DNA from: Cryobacterium frigoriphilum
Lineage (GTDB): Bacteria > Actinomycetota > Actinomycetes > Actinomycetales > Microbacteriaceae
DNA: 64,000 nucleotides
Reading direction: 5' to 3'
Assembly: GCF_004403305.1 (NCBI RefSeq)
Contig: NZ_SOHE01000048.1
Coordinates: 68,069 to 132,068, forward strand
Numbering within the stretch: the stretch's first letter is position 1; each line of letters begins with the position of its first letter. The notes under the pieces were generated by a model. It saw only the letters and a list, made by a program, of their open reading frames with translations. It was not told where the DNA came from and did not search any database. Shown in pieces: positions 15,062 through 23,476 of the stretch. Both the position numbers and the translations under genes were made by a program.

Positions 15062-17284
15062 TCAGCTTTGCACGTTGTTGGCCGAGACCTCGAGAAGGCG
15101 CAGCGCAAGGTCGGCACGCATTCGATCCGCATGCACGGACAGGTCGAGGCCGGAGAGCTGGGCGATCTGGTCGAGCCGATAGCGCAGGGTCTTCGGGTGA
15201 ACGAAGAGCATCTCGGCCGCACGTTTCTGGGAGCAGTCGCTGTCAAAGAATGCACGCAGGGTGATGAGCAGCGAACCGTCGTGTTGCCGGTCGTAGGCGG
15301 TCAGCGGGGCCGTCACCTCGTCGATAAAGCGCTGCAGGTCGGCGCTTTCGCCGGTGGGCCCGAGCAGTAGCCTGACGATTCCGAGTTCGTCGTAGAGCGA
15401 GAAGGTACCGGTGCGCAGCCGACGTGCTCCGCTCAGCGCGGTCTGCGCCTCGCGAAAGGCAGCAGGGTAGTTGAGCGGCTTGTCGTAACAACTACTCATG
15501 CCCCAGTGCAGTTCCACCCCCGGAACGCTCTCGCGGGCTGCCGTCGTGAGCGTCGACATGAGGCCACGCGCGTCCGCTCGCCCGTTGACCTCAACGACGG
15601 CCACGATCCAGTCGCCGCGCAGGCTGAGCATCCGTACCGCGTGCCCGGCCGACGATGATTTCAGCGCCCGAATCACCGATCGCTTCGACCTGTCGACGGT
15701 CGCGGTGTCCCACTCCCGCTCCCGGGCCAGCTCGGTGAGATTGGCGAATGACCCATGGATGACGCGGTGCGGTCCGCTCAGCTGAATCCCCATTTCGCCA
15801 GCCCGGCCCAGAGCGGCCGTGCGGTGCTCGACGGGACCTTCCATCAGGTCCCAGACAATCTGATCGAAGGCGGCGTTGCGTGCCTGGCTCGCCGCTCGCT
15901 GCTCCAGATGAGCGAGCGAGCAGGCCATCGCGGCCTGGCCGGCCGCGACCTCCATCGCCTCGTCGGCCTCAGTGCCGCCGATCAGGCTGACCATTCCGAT
16001 CTCGATCTCTGCGACGAAGACCGCATGCGTCCACCAGCGTCGACCGGAGGGCAGCATGCGTCGGGTGGCGGTGTGAACGGCGCGGTGGTGAGTGCGTGAC
16101 AGTTCGGCGACGCTCGACTGGATCTCTGCCAGGTGAGCGTCGGCCGGCTCGCAGCAGTCGAGCTGGCCATCGGCCGTCGAATACGCAACCGTGCAGCCCA
16201 GCTCTCTCGAGACCGTCTTCACTATGCCGCCGTAGGCCCCCGAACCCTCGAGGATGAGACGCAGCAGCGAGTTCTGCAGCCGAGATGAGCGCCGCAGCAG
16301 CTCGACCTGGTGTTCCATCGCGTCGTGCGCCTCACGGAGCTTGTCGACCATCACACGCTGGTCCTCGTACAGGCTCGCGTTCTCAATGGCGATGGTCGCG
16401 AGGTCGGCGAGGGACACCATCCGCCGCACATCGGCGTCGGTGAAGATGGAGTCCCGTCGACGCCAGACCTCGAGCACGCCGATGAACTCGCCGTGGGAGC
16501 GCAGCGGAACGGCGAGCGCCGAGCGGGTCGCTTCCTGCGCGGCGAGCGAGAGAAAATCGCCGCTGATGGTGCGGTCGGTGAGGTAACTGTCGACGCGACC
16601 GATCTCGCCGGTCTGAAAGACGAGCCCGGCAACCCCCTGCCCCCGCTTCATGCGCAGGTGTGCCGTCTCCACCATGCGGTGGCCGACGCAGGAACGCATC
16701 TGCACGCGGTCGCCCTCACGCAGCAGCACCCCACAGATGTCGGCATCGAGCAGGCCGAGGGTCTGAGTCGCAATCGAGAGCAGCACCTGATCGAGGTCGC
16801 GAATCGTCAAAATTTCAGAAGCGACCAGCCGCAGCACGGTCGCCTCGTCGTCGGCGAAAACGACCCGCGCCGCCGCGTTCTCGAGTGCGATCGTCATCGA
16901 CAGCCATCGGGCCACGTGACGGAGTAGCTGGGCGTCGATGAGCGGTGGTGCGTCATCGAACCACGCGGTCACGATCGCGATGTCGCCGGCGCGAGCGACG
17001 CGATGAGCGGATGGCCGATCCGTGCGAACGCTGAGCGCGGTCACCGCGGGGGAGTCGGCGACTCCGGAAGGCACCAGGGGGGTCCAGGTCTCACCGGCGA
17101 GCCGCACAATGGTGAAGACTTCGGGGGCATAGCGACGCAGGCAACCGCCGATAGCGGCAATGGCCGCTGCAGCACTTGTCGGCTCGCGTGCGGTGATCGC
17201 GAGAAGTTCGTCGCTGATGGTAGCCAGCGGGCGAGGTGCGGGCAGGGCTGCGAGCACCGGCCAGGATTTGTGGGACAGGGTCAT
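15062..17284 (-). CDS. GAF domain and PucR-type HTH transcriptional regulator
   Basis: A 740-residue regulator. A GAF domain lies at about residues 160-320 (DLDQVLLSIATQTLGLLDADICGVLL, AVPLRSHGEFIGVLEVW), with an earlier GAF-like region at about 20-140, a short coiled-coil at about 325-350 and a C-terminal PucR/CdaR-type HTH (FFDSDCSQKRAAEMLFVHPKTLRYRL...). AGGAGGT precedes the ATG. It starts 23 bp after the zinc ADH stop, so it is the last gene of the BMC operon, and it converges on the PEP-type operon. It is the obvious candidate to bind the palindromes shared by both promoters in response to the pathway substrate. Confidence 0.9.
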   Translation of the reverse strand: MTLSHKSWPVLAALPAPRPLATISDELLAITAREPTSAAAAIAAIGGCLRRYAPEVFTIVRLAGETWTPLVPSGVADSPAVTALSVRTDRPSAHRVARAGDIAIVTAWFDDAPPLIDAQLLRHVARWLSMTIALENAAARVVFADDEATVLRLVASEILTIRDLDQVLLSIATQTLGLLDADICGVLLREGDRVQMRSCVGHRMVETAHLRMKRGQGVAGLVFQTGEIGRVDSYLTDRTISGDFLSLAAQEATRSALAVPLRSHGEFIGVLEVWRRRDSIFTDADVRRMVSLADLATIAIENASLYEDQRVMVDKLREAHDAMEHQVELLRRSSRLQNSLLRLILEGSGAYGGIVKTVSRELGCTVAYSTADGQLDCCEPADAHLAEIQSSVAELSRTHHRAVHTATRRMLPSGRRWWTHAVFVAEIEIGMVSLIGGTEADEAMEVAAGQAAMACSLAHLEQRAASQARNAAFDQIVWDLMEGPVEHRTAALGRAGEMGIQLSGPHRVIHGSFANLTELAREREWDTATVDRSKRSVIRALKSSSAGHAVRMLSLRGDWIVAVVEVNGRADARGLMSTLTTAARESVPGVELHWGMSSCYDKPLNYPAAFREAQTALSGARRLRTGTFSLYDELGIVRLLLGPTGESADLQRFIDEVTAPLTAYDRQHDGSLLITLRAFFDSDCSQKRAAEMLFVHPKTLRYRLDQIAQLSGLDLSVHADRMRADLALRLLEVSANNVQS

Positions 17285-17307
17285 CGTTGACCTCCTACCG
17301 GGTCAGG

Positions 17308-18357
17308 TTACAGCGCGAGCACGATTTTGACAGCCCTCTGAGCGAGTAAATCCTCGTAGGCCGCCACGGCATCGCCGAAGGGAACCACACGGGTGATCAC
17401 GGCCCGGAGGTCGATCAGCCCGGCCGCGGCAAGGGCCGTGAACTGGTCCCGATCGCGCATCGAATCGCCGATGGCGAAGCGCACCGTCAGCTCGTCGGCG
17501 AACGCGCGCCGCACCGGCAGCGACCAGCGGTCCTCGTGGTGCACGCCGACCGAGACGATCGTTCCGCGGCGCCGCACGAGGCCGAACGACGAGCCGAGGC
17601 CGATGTGGCCGCCAACCGCATCGATCACAGCATCCGCCCCCCGCCTGTCGGTGAGGCTGTCCACGAGCGAACGGGCCCCGACCGGGTCCACCGCGAGAGA
17701 CCCCAGGCTCGCCGCCGCGGTGCGCCGCGACTCGACCGGTTCGACGAGCACGACGGGCCCGGCACCCCTTGTCTGCGCCATCATGCTCACCACCTGGCCG
17801 ACCGGACCACCGCCGATGACCGCGACAGTGTCCCCGGGGAGAATATCTGCGCGGCTCACGGCCGCGTATGCGGTCGCCAACACGTCACCGAAGAACACGC
17901 CGACGTCATCGCTGACGGAGTCGGGCAGCAGCTGTAGCACGACGTCGCCGCGCGGCACCCGCAGCAGTTCCGCCTGAGCGCCGGCGAGCGCGGGGCCGAA
18001 CGCGGTACCGGTGCCGAAAAAGGCACGCACACGACACTCCCAGTGGTCGCCACGCCGGCACCACCAGCAGCGCCCGCAGGCGATGAAGTCGGAACCGCAC
18101 ACGCGGTCGCCGGGGCGGAAGCCGCGCACACCCGACCCGACCGAGTCGACGATGCCCACGTACTCGTGCCCGAGAATGGTACCGACCGGCAGGTGATCCG
18201 GATGCCTCAGCAGGCCGAGGTCCGTGCCGCAGATCGCGGCGCGGGTGATCCTGACGAGAACGTCGTCGGGGTCGACGAGCGTGGCAGCGGCAACGGCTTC
18301 GATCGATACGCGCTCACTGCCGGCGAAGACCACCGCGCGCATGGTCCCGGCGGTCAT
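17308..18357 (-). CDS. Zinc-dependent alcohol dehydrogenase
   Basis: A 349-residue medium-chain dehydrogenase. Catalytic-zinc residues are visible in ICGTDLGLL and GHEYVG, the structural zinc site in CGRCWWCRRGDHWEC (four Cys), and the NAD site in VAVIGGGPVGQVV. In BMC loci such enzymes reduce part of the aldehyde to alcohol and regenerate NAD for the acylating aldehyde dehydrogenase, or oxidise the alcohol substrate. It overlaps the malate dehydrogenase gene by 4 bp (ATGA) and carries no obvious encapsulation peptide. Substrate unknown. Confidence 0.93.
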   Translation of the reverse strand: MTAGTMRAVVFAGSERVSIEAVAAATLVDPDDVLVRITRAAICGTDLGLLRHPDHLPVGTILGHEYVGIVDSVGSGVRGFRPGDRVCGSDFIACGRCWWCRRGDHWECRVRAFFGTGTAFGPALAGAQAELLRVPRGDVVLQLLPDSVSDDVGVFFGDVLATAYAAVSRADILPGDTVAVIGGGPVGQVVSMMAQTRGAGPVVLVEPVESRRTAAASLGSLAVDPVGARSLVDSLTDRRGADAVIDAVGGHIGLGSSFGLVRRRGTIVSVGVHHEDRWSLPVRRAFADELTVRFAIGDSMRDRDQFTALAAAGLIDLRAVITRVVPFGDAVAAYEDLLAQRAVKIVLAL

Positions 18358-19703
18358 GGGTGACCGCCGGCGAGGGATCGAACGCGATCGCTGATGCGGG
18401 ATGCCGCCGACACGATGGCCCGGCGCTCGCCGGGGGTGAGGTCGAGCTCGACGATGGAGGCGAGACCGTGCCTGCCGAGGCGCACGGGAAGTCCGACGTA
18501 GGTTCCGTCGACACCGTACTGGCCGTTGGGTCGCACGGTTGCCGCGACGACGCGGTCGTCCTCGCGGATCATCGCCGTGACCATCTGGGCGGCGCACAGT
18601 CCGGGGGTGATGAAGGCGCTGCCGTGACCGAGCAGGCCGACGACCTCGGCTCCCGAGTTGCGGGTGCGGGAGACGACCCCGTCGAGCACCGCCTCGTCGA
18701 TCCGGCCATCGATCGATGAGCCGTTGACGCTCACGAGCGAGCGTGGGATGACCATCTCGTCGCCGTGGCTGCCGAGGGCGAGTCCGCGGATCTCCGACGC
18801 ATCGGCGATGCCGGTCAGGGAGAGCAGACTCGCGAACCGAGCGGTATCGAGCACGCCCGCCATGCCGATCACCCGGCCAGAGGGCAGACCCGATTGTCGC
18901 CAGGCGTGTGCCGTCATCTCGTCGAGTGGGTTCGTGACAACGAGGATGACGCCGTCGGGCGAGGTCGCCGCGATCTGCTGGGCCAGCGCTCCGACGATCG
19001 TGGCGTTGGTGCCGGCCAGATCGCCTCTGCTCATGCCCGGTCGGCGCGCCTGGCCGGCCGTGACGACGGTAAAGGCGGCCGTTCCGGCGGCAGCAACGGT
19101 CTGCTCTCCGCGCAGCCTGGTGCTGAAGCCGAGCAGCCCCGCCGAGTGGCTGATATCAAGGGCAATGCCAGCGGCGAGTCCGCCGGCGACGTCGACGAGC
19201 ACGATTTCGTTCACGAGGTCGGTCTCGGCGAGACGCATCGCGGTGATCATGCCGACGCGTCCGGCACCGACGACGACGATGCGGGCGACCCGGCCGGGCG
19301 GCGTACCGTGGCCCGGGCCTGGGCCGTGCGCCGTGTCAGTCACCGCGGTTCGACGCGATCGGGGCAGATAGCGAGCCTCGAGGGGAGCGCCCCGACGGTA
19401 CAGCGCGGGGGAGGGCGAAAGCGCGGAAGAAGGCATGAGCGCGGGGGCCAGCGCGCGACCGCCCGGTACTGTCCCTGGTGCTGTAGCCGGCGCTGTACCC
19501 GGCGCTCGGCCGGATGGCGAGGGCCGCACCGGAGCGTGAGCCGGCGCGGCCGCCTCCGTGACGATGATCTCGACCCCGACTGCGGCCGCCTGGTCGCGGG
19601 CCAGCGGCGTCACGATGTCTCCGCGCCTCACGGTGAGGCGCGCGGCTGCACCCCCGGCGGATGCGATCACCGCGTCGATGTCGTCGGTACCGTACACGGT
19701 CAT
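18354..19703 (-). CDS. Malate dehydrogenase-like protein with BMC-type N-terminal module
   Basis: 449 residues, versus about 310-320 for the family. Residues 1-50 (TDDIDAVIASAG..., RRGDIVTPLARDQAAAVGVEI) resemble the short module found at the front of BMC proteins such as EutQ. A Pro/Ala/Gly-rich linker follows (about 51-140), then a complete LDH/MDH enzyme: GAGRVG NAD motif, RRPGMSRGDL substrate loop (two Arg as in malate dehydrogenases), LDTARF, and the catalytic His in GSHGDEM. It probably recycles NADH to NAD inside the shell through oxaloacetate/malate. Overlaps both neighbours by ATGA. Confidence 0.85.
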   Translation of the reverse strand: MTVYGTDDIDAVIASAGGAAARLTVRRGDIVTPLARDQAAAVGVEIIVTEAAAPAHAPVRPSPSGRAPGTAPATAPGTVPGGRALAPALMPSSALSPSPALYRRGAPLEARYLPRSRRTAVTDTAHGPGPGHGTPPGRVARIVVVGAGRVGMITAMRLAETDLVNEIVLVDVAGGLAAGIALDISHSAGLLGFSTRLRGEQTVAAAGTAAFTVVTAGQARRPGMSRGDLAGTNATIVGALAQQIAATSPDGVILVVTNPLDEMTAHAWRQSGLPSGRVIGMAGVLDTARFASLLSLTGIADASEIRGLALGSHGDEMVIPRSLVSVNGSSIDGRIDEAVLDGVVSRTRNSGAEVVGLLGHGSAFITPGLCAAQMVTAMIREDDRVVAATVRPNGQYGVDGTYVGLPVRLGRHGLASIVELDLTPGERRAIVSAASRISDRVRSLAGGHP

Positions 19704-20332
19704 CGACGAGCCTCCTCGACTCCGCTCAGGTGCTCGAGGGCGGACACGGCCGCGTCTCTGGCCGTCTGCACGTCGGATTCCGTGCCGGAGAGAAACATGC
19801 GGCCGAATCGGCCGACGGCCCTGATCTCGATAATGCTGATCTCGGCCGCCTTCTCCGCCTCGTTCGCGGCGAGTGTGACGTAGGCCGCGGGGGCGACCTC
19901 CATGACGAAGAGGCTGGAGCCGGGCATCAGCAGGGATCCCTTGCGCCACTTGTTGAGCAGCTGCGCCTGGTAGGCGTGCACGTTGGTGATGAACTGGGTG
20001 GACTCGATTCGCGGCTTGATCCGGTCCTCTTCCCTCAGCCCGAGGGCGTCGAGCACCGCCTGGCCCGCTGCGAGCACCTCCGCCTGTTGTTCGGAGTGGA
20101 TCTCGAGCAGCCCGAACTCGCGCTCGATGATCTGCAGCGCGGGCCGGACCCCCGCCGCCTTGAGGGCGATGTCGGCGGCGCGGAACACCTCGTTGCCGGG
20201 AGCGAGTTCGATGAAGAGTTCGGCCATTCCGGCGAGTGGCACGTCACCCGGGCTCGTCGCAGCGACGTGCGCGGCGCACTGCGGCTGCATCCGGTCGAGA
20301 AAGGCATATGTTCGAAGTGATGGTGAACTCAT
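19700..20332 (-). CDS. BMC-T shell protein (tandem BMC domains)
   Basis: A 210-residue protein with two BMC folds: residues about 5-100 (FIELAPGNEVFRAADIALKA, FGLLEIHSEQQAEVLAAG) and about 110-205 (HAYQAQLLNKWRKGSLLMPG, FVMEVAPAAYVTLAANEAEK, GRFGRMFLSG). BMC-T trimers form pseudohexameric tiles of the shell, often with larger gated pores for cofactors. It is the only tandem shell gene here. Starts overlap the EutJ-like gene by ATGA. Confidence 0.92.
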   Translation of the reverse strand: MSSPSLRTYAFLDRMQPQCAAHVAATSPGDVPLAGMAELFIELAPGNEVFRAADIALKAAGVRPALQIIEREFGLLEIHSEQQAEVLAAGQAVLDALGLREEDRIKPRIESTQFITNVHAYQAQLLNKWRKGSLLMPGSSLFVMEVAPAAYVTLAANEAEKAAEISIIEIRAVGRFGRMFLSGTESDVQTARDAAVSALEHLSGVEEARR

Positions 20333-21150
20333 GATGCGTGCCTCGCGATTCCCAGTGGGGTGATGTACAGAGCGTGGGGATACGACCGCACGGGTCGACC
20401 GAGGTAGGCGGCGATGACGCGGTCGGCGCCGTCAATCATCAACGCACCGCCGGCCAGGTGCACGTCGAGCTTTTCGGCACCCAGGCTCAGCGCGCGGATC
20501 GACTCCGCGACGCGTTCGAGCCCCGGACGCAGAATCCCCAGGTAGTCGTCGGCGTGGGTTCGCTTCAGCAACTCGGCCTGCTCGAGGGGGATGCCCAGGG
20601 ACCCGGCAAGAATCAGGTCGAGATGGTGGCCGCCGCCCGGTCGATCGTCGAGCGCGACGAGTCGTCCGTCGCGAAACACCCCCACGCCGGTCGAACCGCC
20701 GCCGACGTCTACGACGACACCGTTGTCGATTCCGAGGGTCAGGTTGGCCGCGCTCACCTCGTCGAGCAGCAGAATATCATCGAACCCCGCCGATTCGAGC
20801 ACGAATCCGCAGGCGCGACTGTCGGATTCATCGACCCCGGGAGGAAATGCGGTCGCCGCCCGGGTGAAGGCGACCCCGAGTGCGGCCTCCGCGTCTTCTT
20901 TGAGCGAGGCCGTCGCATCCCGTGCACCCCAATAGTCGAAGACGACGCCGTCACGGATGGCCGCGGTACCGCGGGAATCCATCCACACCGGCACGCCCTG
21001 GGCATCGACGACCGCAATCGCGCACGTCGAGGTTCCCAGGTCGATGCCGACGCTCAGCGGGCCGGTCCAGTGCTCGGCCGGGGTGCGGTAGACCGCGAAG
21101 GCCGTCTCGAGTCGTTGCTCAACCGAACGGTTGATCTGCGGGTCGGTCAT
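20329..21150 (-). CDS. EutJ-like Hsp70-fold microcompartment chaperone
   Basis: 273 residues of the actin/Hsp70 ATPase fold. Phosphate-binding motifs are SVGIDLGTSTCAIAVVD near the N-terminus and NGVVVDVGGGSTGVGVFRDG in the middle; a third glycine motif, LAGGALMIDGAD, lies near the C-terminus. The arrangement matches EutJ of ethanolamine BMC operons, thought to help assembly or reactivation of encapsulated enzymes. The ATG at 21150 follows the aldehyde dehydrogenase stop by 8 bp; a GTG at 21180 inside that gene is an alternative start. Neither has a strong ribosome-binding site. Confidence 0.88.
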   Translation of the reverse strand: MTDPQINRSVEQRLETAFAVYRTPAEHWTGPLSVGIDLGTSTCAIAVVDAQGVPVWMDSRGTAAIRDGVVFDYWGARDATASLKEDAEAALGVAFTRAATAFPPGVDESDSRACGFVLESAGFDDILLLDEVSAANLTLGIDNGVVVDVGGGSTGVGVFRDGRLVALDDRPGGGHHLDLILAGSLGIPLEQAELLKRTHADDYLGILRPGLERVAESIRALSLGAEKLDVHLAGGALMIDGADRVIAAYLGRPVRSYPHALYITPLGIARHAS

Positions 21151-21158
21151 GGCGGCGA

Positions 21159-22544
21159 TCACGCGTAGACCCCGCGCCACGGGCGAACCTGGTGGGCGAT
21201 TCGTTTGATGTTGACCAGGTGCAGGGGCGTGACGTTGTCGGAGCAGATCGAGCCGCTCCAGGTGCCGGTGCCGAGCTGGAATGACGGATCGACTTCGGCC
21301 GAGTACCCCATCCCTCCGAACAGCGCGGGCGTGTTGATGACGATGCGCCCCGCCGGCAGCGCCCCGAAGCGTGCAATCACCTCGGCATCCGCCGCGTGCA
21401 CGGCGACGGTGTGGCCCTCACCGCCGAACGCGAGAATCTCGCGGCAGCGGGTCCAGCCCTCCGTGCTGTCTTTCACCCGGTAGACGGACAGAACCGGCCC
21501 GAGGATTTCGCGCGACAACGGCTCGTCGCGGCCCACCCGACCCAGTTCGGCGGCAAGCACTTTGGTACCGGGGGCGACCGTGAAGCCGCTCAGTTCGGCC
21601 AGGCGCACGGCCGACTGCCCGACGTTGGCGGCACGCAGCGCACCTCGTTCATCGAAGAGGACGCCGGTGAGAGCCTTCTGCTGCTCGGCGTTCAGCCACG
21701 CGGCCCCCTGCTGCTCAAAATGGCGAAAGAAGGGCTCGGCAACGGACTCGGCGACGACGACCGATTGCTCGGCGACGCAGGCGGTTCCATTGTCGAAAGA
21801 CTTCGACGCAATGATCATCTCGGCCGCCTCCGCGACGTCGGTGACGCTCGAATCGACGTAGGCTGGCACGTTTCCGGCTCCGACCGCGATCGTCGGTTTG
21901 CCGCTCGAGTACGCGGCTGCCACCATCGCCGGCCCGCCGGTCGCCATCACGAGACGCACCGCGGGGTGTCGCATGAGCGCCTGCGTTGCTTCGAGCGTCG
22001 GATCCGTCAGGCAGGAAATGAGTCCGTCGGGCGCTCCGGCCCGCATGGCCGCCTCCGCCATGATCTCAGCCGCGAGATTCGAGCATCGGGCGGCCCGCGG
22101 GTGCGGGGCGTGAACGATGGCGTTGCCCGCCTTGACCGCGGCTAGGGACTTGAAGAGGATGGTCGCGGTCGGGTTGGTGACGGGGATGATCGCGGCGATC
22201 AATCCCATCGGGGATCCGATCGCGGTCACCTTGTGCACCTCGTCGACCCAGAGCACGCCGACGGCGCGGCGCTCGAGCATCCACTCGGCGACGAACCCCG
22301 TGTTGAAACGGTTCTTCACGACCTTGTCCTCGTATACGCCATATCCGGTCTCGGTCACGGCGAGGCGGGCAAGTTGCTCGGACGCGGCATAGCCCGCCTT
22401 CGCCATGGCCCGAATGATTTCGTCGAGCCAGGCCTGGTCGGCGTTTTCGATCTCTCGAGCGGCGCGGCTGCCCGCATCCGCTTTTGCGCGCACATCTGCG
22501 AGCGCGGCGAGGTCGGCGTCCAGGGATATCGTCACCGTCATCAC
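21159..22544 (-). CDS. CoA-acylating aldehyde dehydrogenase (PduP/EutE/AdhE-N type)
   Basis: A 461-residue enzyme. GNVPAYVDSSVTDVAEAA and KSFDNGTACVAEQSVVV match the acylating aldehyde dehydrogenases, with Cys256 as the catalytic nucleophile; PVTNPTATILFKSLAAVKAGN is the coenzyme-binding side. It oxidises an aldehyde to acyl-CoA with NAD and is the central enzyme of metabolosomes. No extra N- or C-terminal encapsulation helix separated by a linker is obvious. It follows the BMC-H gene by 71 bp and leads the coupled downstream genes. The aldehyde is not known from sequence. Confidence 0.93.
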   Translation of the reverse strand: MMTVTISLDADLAALADVRAKADAGSRAAREIENADQAWLDEIIRAMAKAGYAASEQLARLAVTETGYGVYEDKVVKNRFNTGFVAEWMLERRAVGVLWVDEVHKVTAIGSPMGLIAAIIPVTNPTATILFKSLAAVKAGNAIVHAPHPRAARCSNLAAEIMAEAAMRAGAPDGLISCLTDPTLEATQALMRHPAVRLVMATGGPAMVAAAYSSGKPTIAVGAGNVPAYVDSSVTDVAEAAEMIIASKSFDNGTACVAEQSVVVAESVAEPFFRHFEQQGAAWLNAEQQKALTGVLFDERGALRAANVGQSAVRLAELSGFTVAPGTKVLAAELGRVGRDEPLSREILGPVLSVYRVKDSTEGWTRCREILAFGGEGHTVAVHAADAEVIARFGALPAGRIVINTPALFGGMGYSAEVDPSFQLGTGTWSGSICSDNVTPLHLVNIKRIAHQVRPWRGVYA

Positions 22545-22615
22545 CTCTCCTTTGCATGGTCGAGGATGCTTCCGGCGAGAACGCGGGAGGCATCGTGGTG
22601 CGAGTCGAGGGGAGG

Positions 22616-22933
22616 TCAGGCCTTGCGGGCCACCAGGGCGATGAGCATTTCCTCCGTCTCCTCGTGAGGTCGGGGGATGACGTGCACGGAGACGACTTCT
22701 CCGGCCTTCCCCGCTGCCACGGCCCCGGCATCGGTCGCGGCCTTCACCGCACCAACGTCACCTCGAATGAGGATCGTCACGAGTCCGCCACCGATCTCTT
22801 TGTGACCGATCACGCGCACGTTGGCCGCCTTGACCATCGCATCGGCCGCCTCGATCGCTCCGACGAGGCCTTTCGTCTCGATCAAACCGAGAGCGCCTGC
22901 ACTGCGCATTCCACCGGGCTGTATTTCAGCCAT
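22616..22933 (-). CDS. BMC-H hexameric shell protein
   Basis: 105 residues, a single BMC domain. [20 protein letters not shown], then [20 protein letters not shown] and [15 protein letters not shown], are near-consensus for BMC-H; the pore loop is [18 protein letters not shown] ends the fold and a short helix follows. Hexamers tile the shell facets and pass substrate. GGAGG sits 5-9 nt before the ATG. It is the only BMC-H gene in view. Confidence 0.97.
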   Translation of the reverse strand: MAEIQPGGMRSAGALGLIETKGLVGAIEAADAMVKAANVRVIGHKEIGGGLVTILIRGDVGAVKAATDAGAVAAGKAGEVVSVHVIPRPHEETEEMLIALVARKA

Positions 22934-22952
22934 GTCAATCCTCCGAAGGTCG

Positions 22953-23240
22953 TTACTTGCTGTAGGTGATTTCGCCGCGTCGAATGACGGTGTCGGCAAT
23001 GGCGACCACCGCCGAGTCGACGGACGCTTGGCCGGCGGCCTGGCTGACACGCGCTCCACTCCCCGTTGCCACGAGAACGACTTCTCCGTCGCCCGCACCA
23101 ACAAGGTCAATCGCGACGTAGACCGAGCCTGCCTCGGCCGGGGGTCCGTCCAGGTCTTCGATGAGCAGGAGTGTGAAACCGGAGAGTCCCGGTTCTTTGG
23201 CTGTCGAGACAACCTGTCCCACGACTGTTCCGAGTCGCAT
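22953..23240 (-). CDS. BMC-P shell vertex protein (EutN/CcmL family)
   Basis: 95 residues. [43 protein letters not shown] and [10 protein letters not shown] match EutN/CcmL pentamers, which cap the shell vertices. The ATG at 23240 has GGGAG upstream and removes a non-homologous extension. It is the first gene of the minus-strand BMC operon; the BMC-H start follows 19 bp after its stop. Confidence 0.95.
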   Translation of the reverse strand: MRLGTVVGQVVSTAKEPGLSGFTLLLIEDLDGPPAEAGSVYVAIDLVGAGDGEVVLVATGSGARVSQAAGQASVDSAVVAIADTVIRRGEITYSK

Positions 23241-23249
23241 GTGGTCACT

Positions 23250-23295
23250 CCCATCGTGATAGAACCCCATCGTGATCCAACCCATCGTGATCCAA
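23250..23295. repeat. Three direct 15-bp repeats at the BMC promoter side
   Basis: CCCATCGTGATCCAA occurs at 23266-23280 and 23281-23295, with a variant (CCCATCGTGATAGAA) at 23250-23264. They lie just upstream of the BMC-P start, in its likely leader. They may be regulator sites or a slipped duplication; three copies are too few and too close for CRISPR. Confidence 0.75.
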
Positions 23296-23368
23296 CGAGA
23301 GTGCCATCGCGGCACCTCGTCGTGTTGCGTTGCCAAGGTCAAGTAAGGCCCAGTCGAAGAATGACCGC

Positions 23369-23387
23369 GTTATCTCCCCGGGATAAC
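23369..23387. promoter_or_regulatory. Palindromic operator in the divergent BMC promoter region
   Basis: GTTATC-N7-GATAAC, 129 bp upstream of BMC-P and 90 bp upstream of the divergent gene at 23477. The arm extends by one C/G pair. It shares the TATCTC..CG.GATA core with the site at 9695-9713, with compensating changes in the outer pairs. Confidence 0.6.
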
Positions 23388-23476
23388 GTGATGCGGGTCG
23401 GTTGTCGGCCGGCGTCGTATCTCGCGGCCTTCCCAGACGGGACAGTGTTCCACACACCTAGTGAGGAGAATCCGCC

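Noticed and set aside
17308..23240. Rhodococcus/Mycobacterium (RMM) aminoalcohol-type BMC
   Set aside because: No aminotransferase, aminoglycoside-type kinase, permease or second BMC-H gene is present.
23250..23295. Possible CRISPR-like array
   Set aside because: Repeats are directly adjacent without unique spacers, only three copies, and no cas genes are near.
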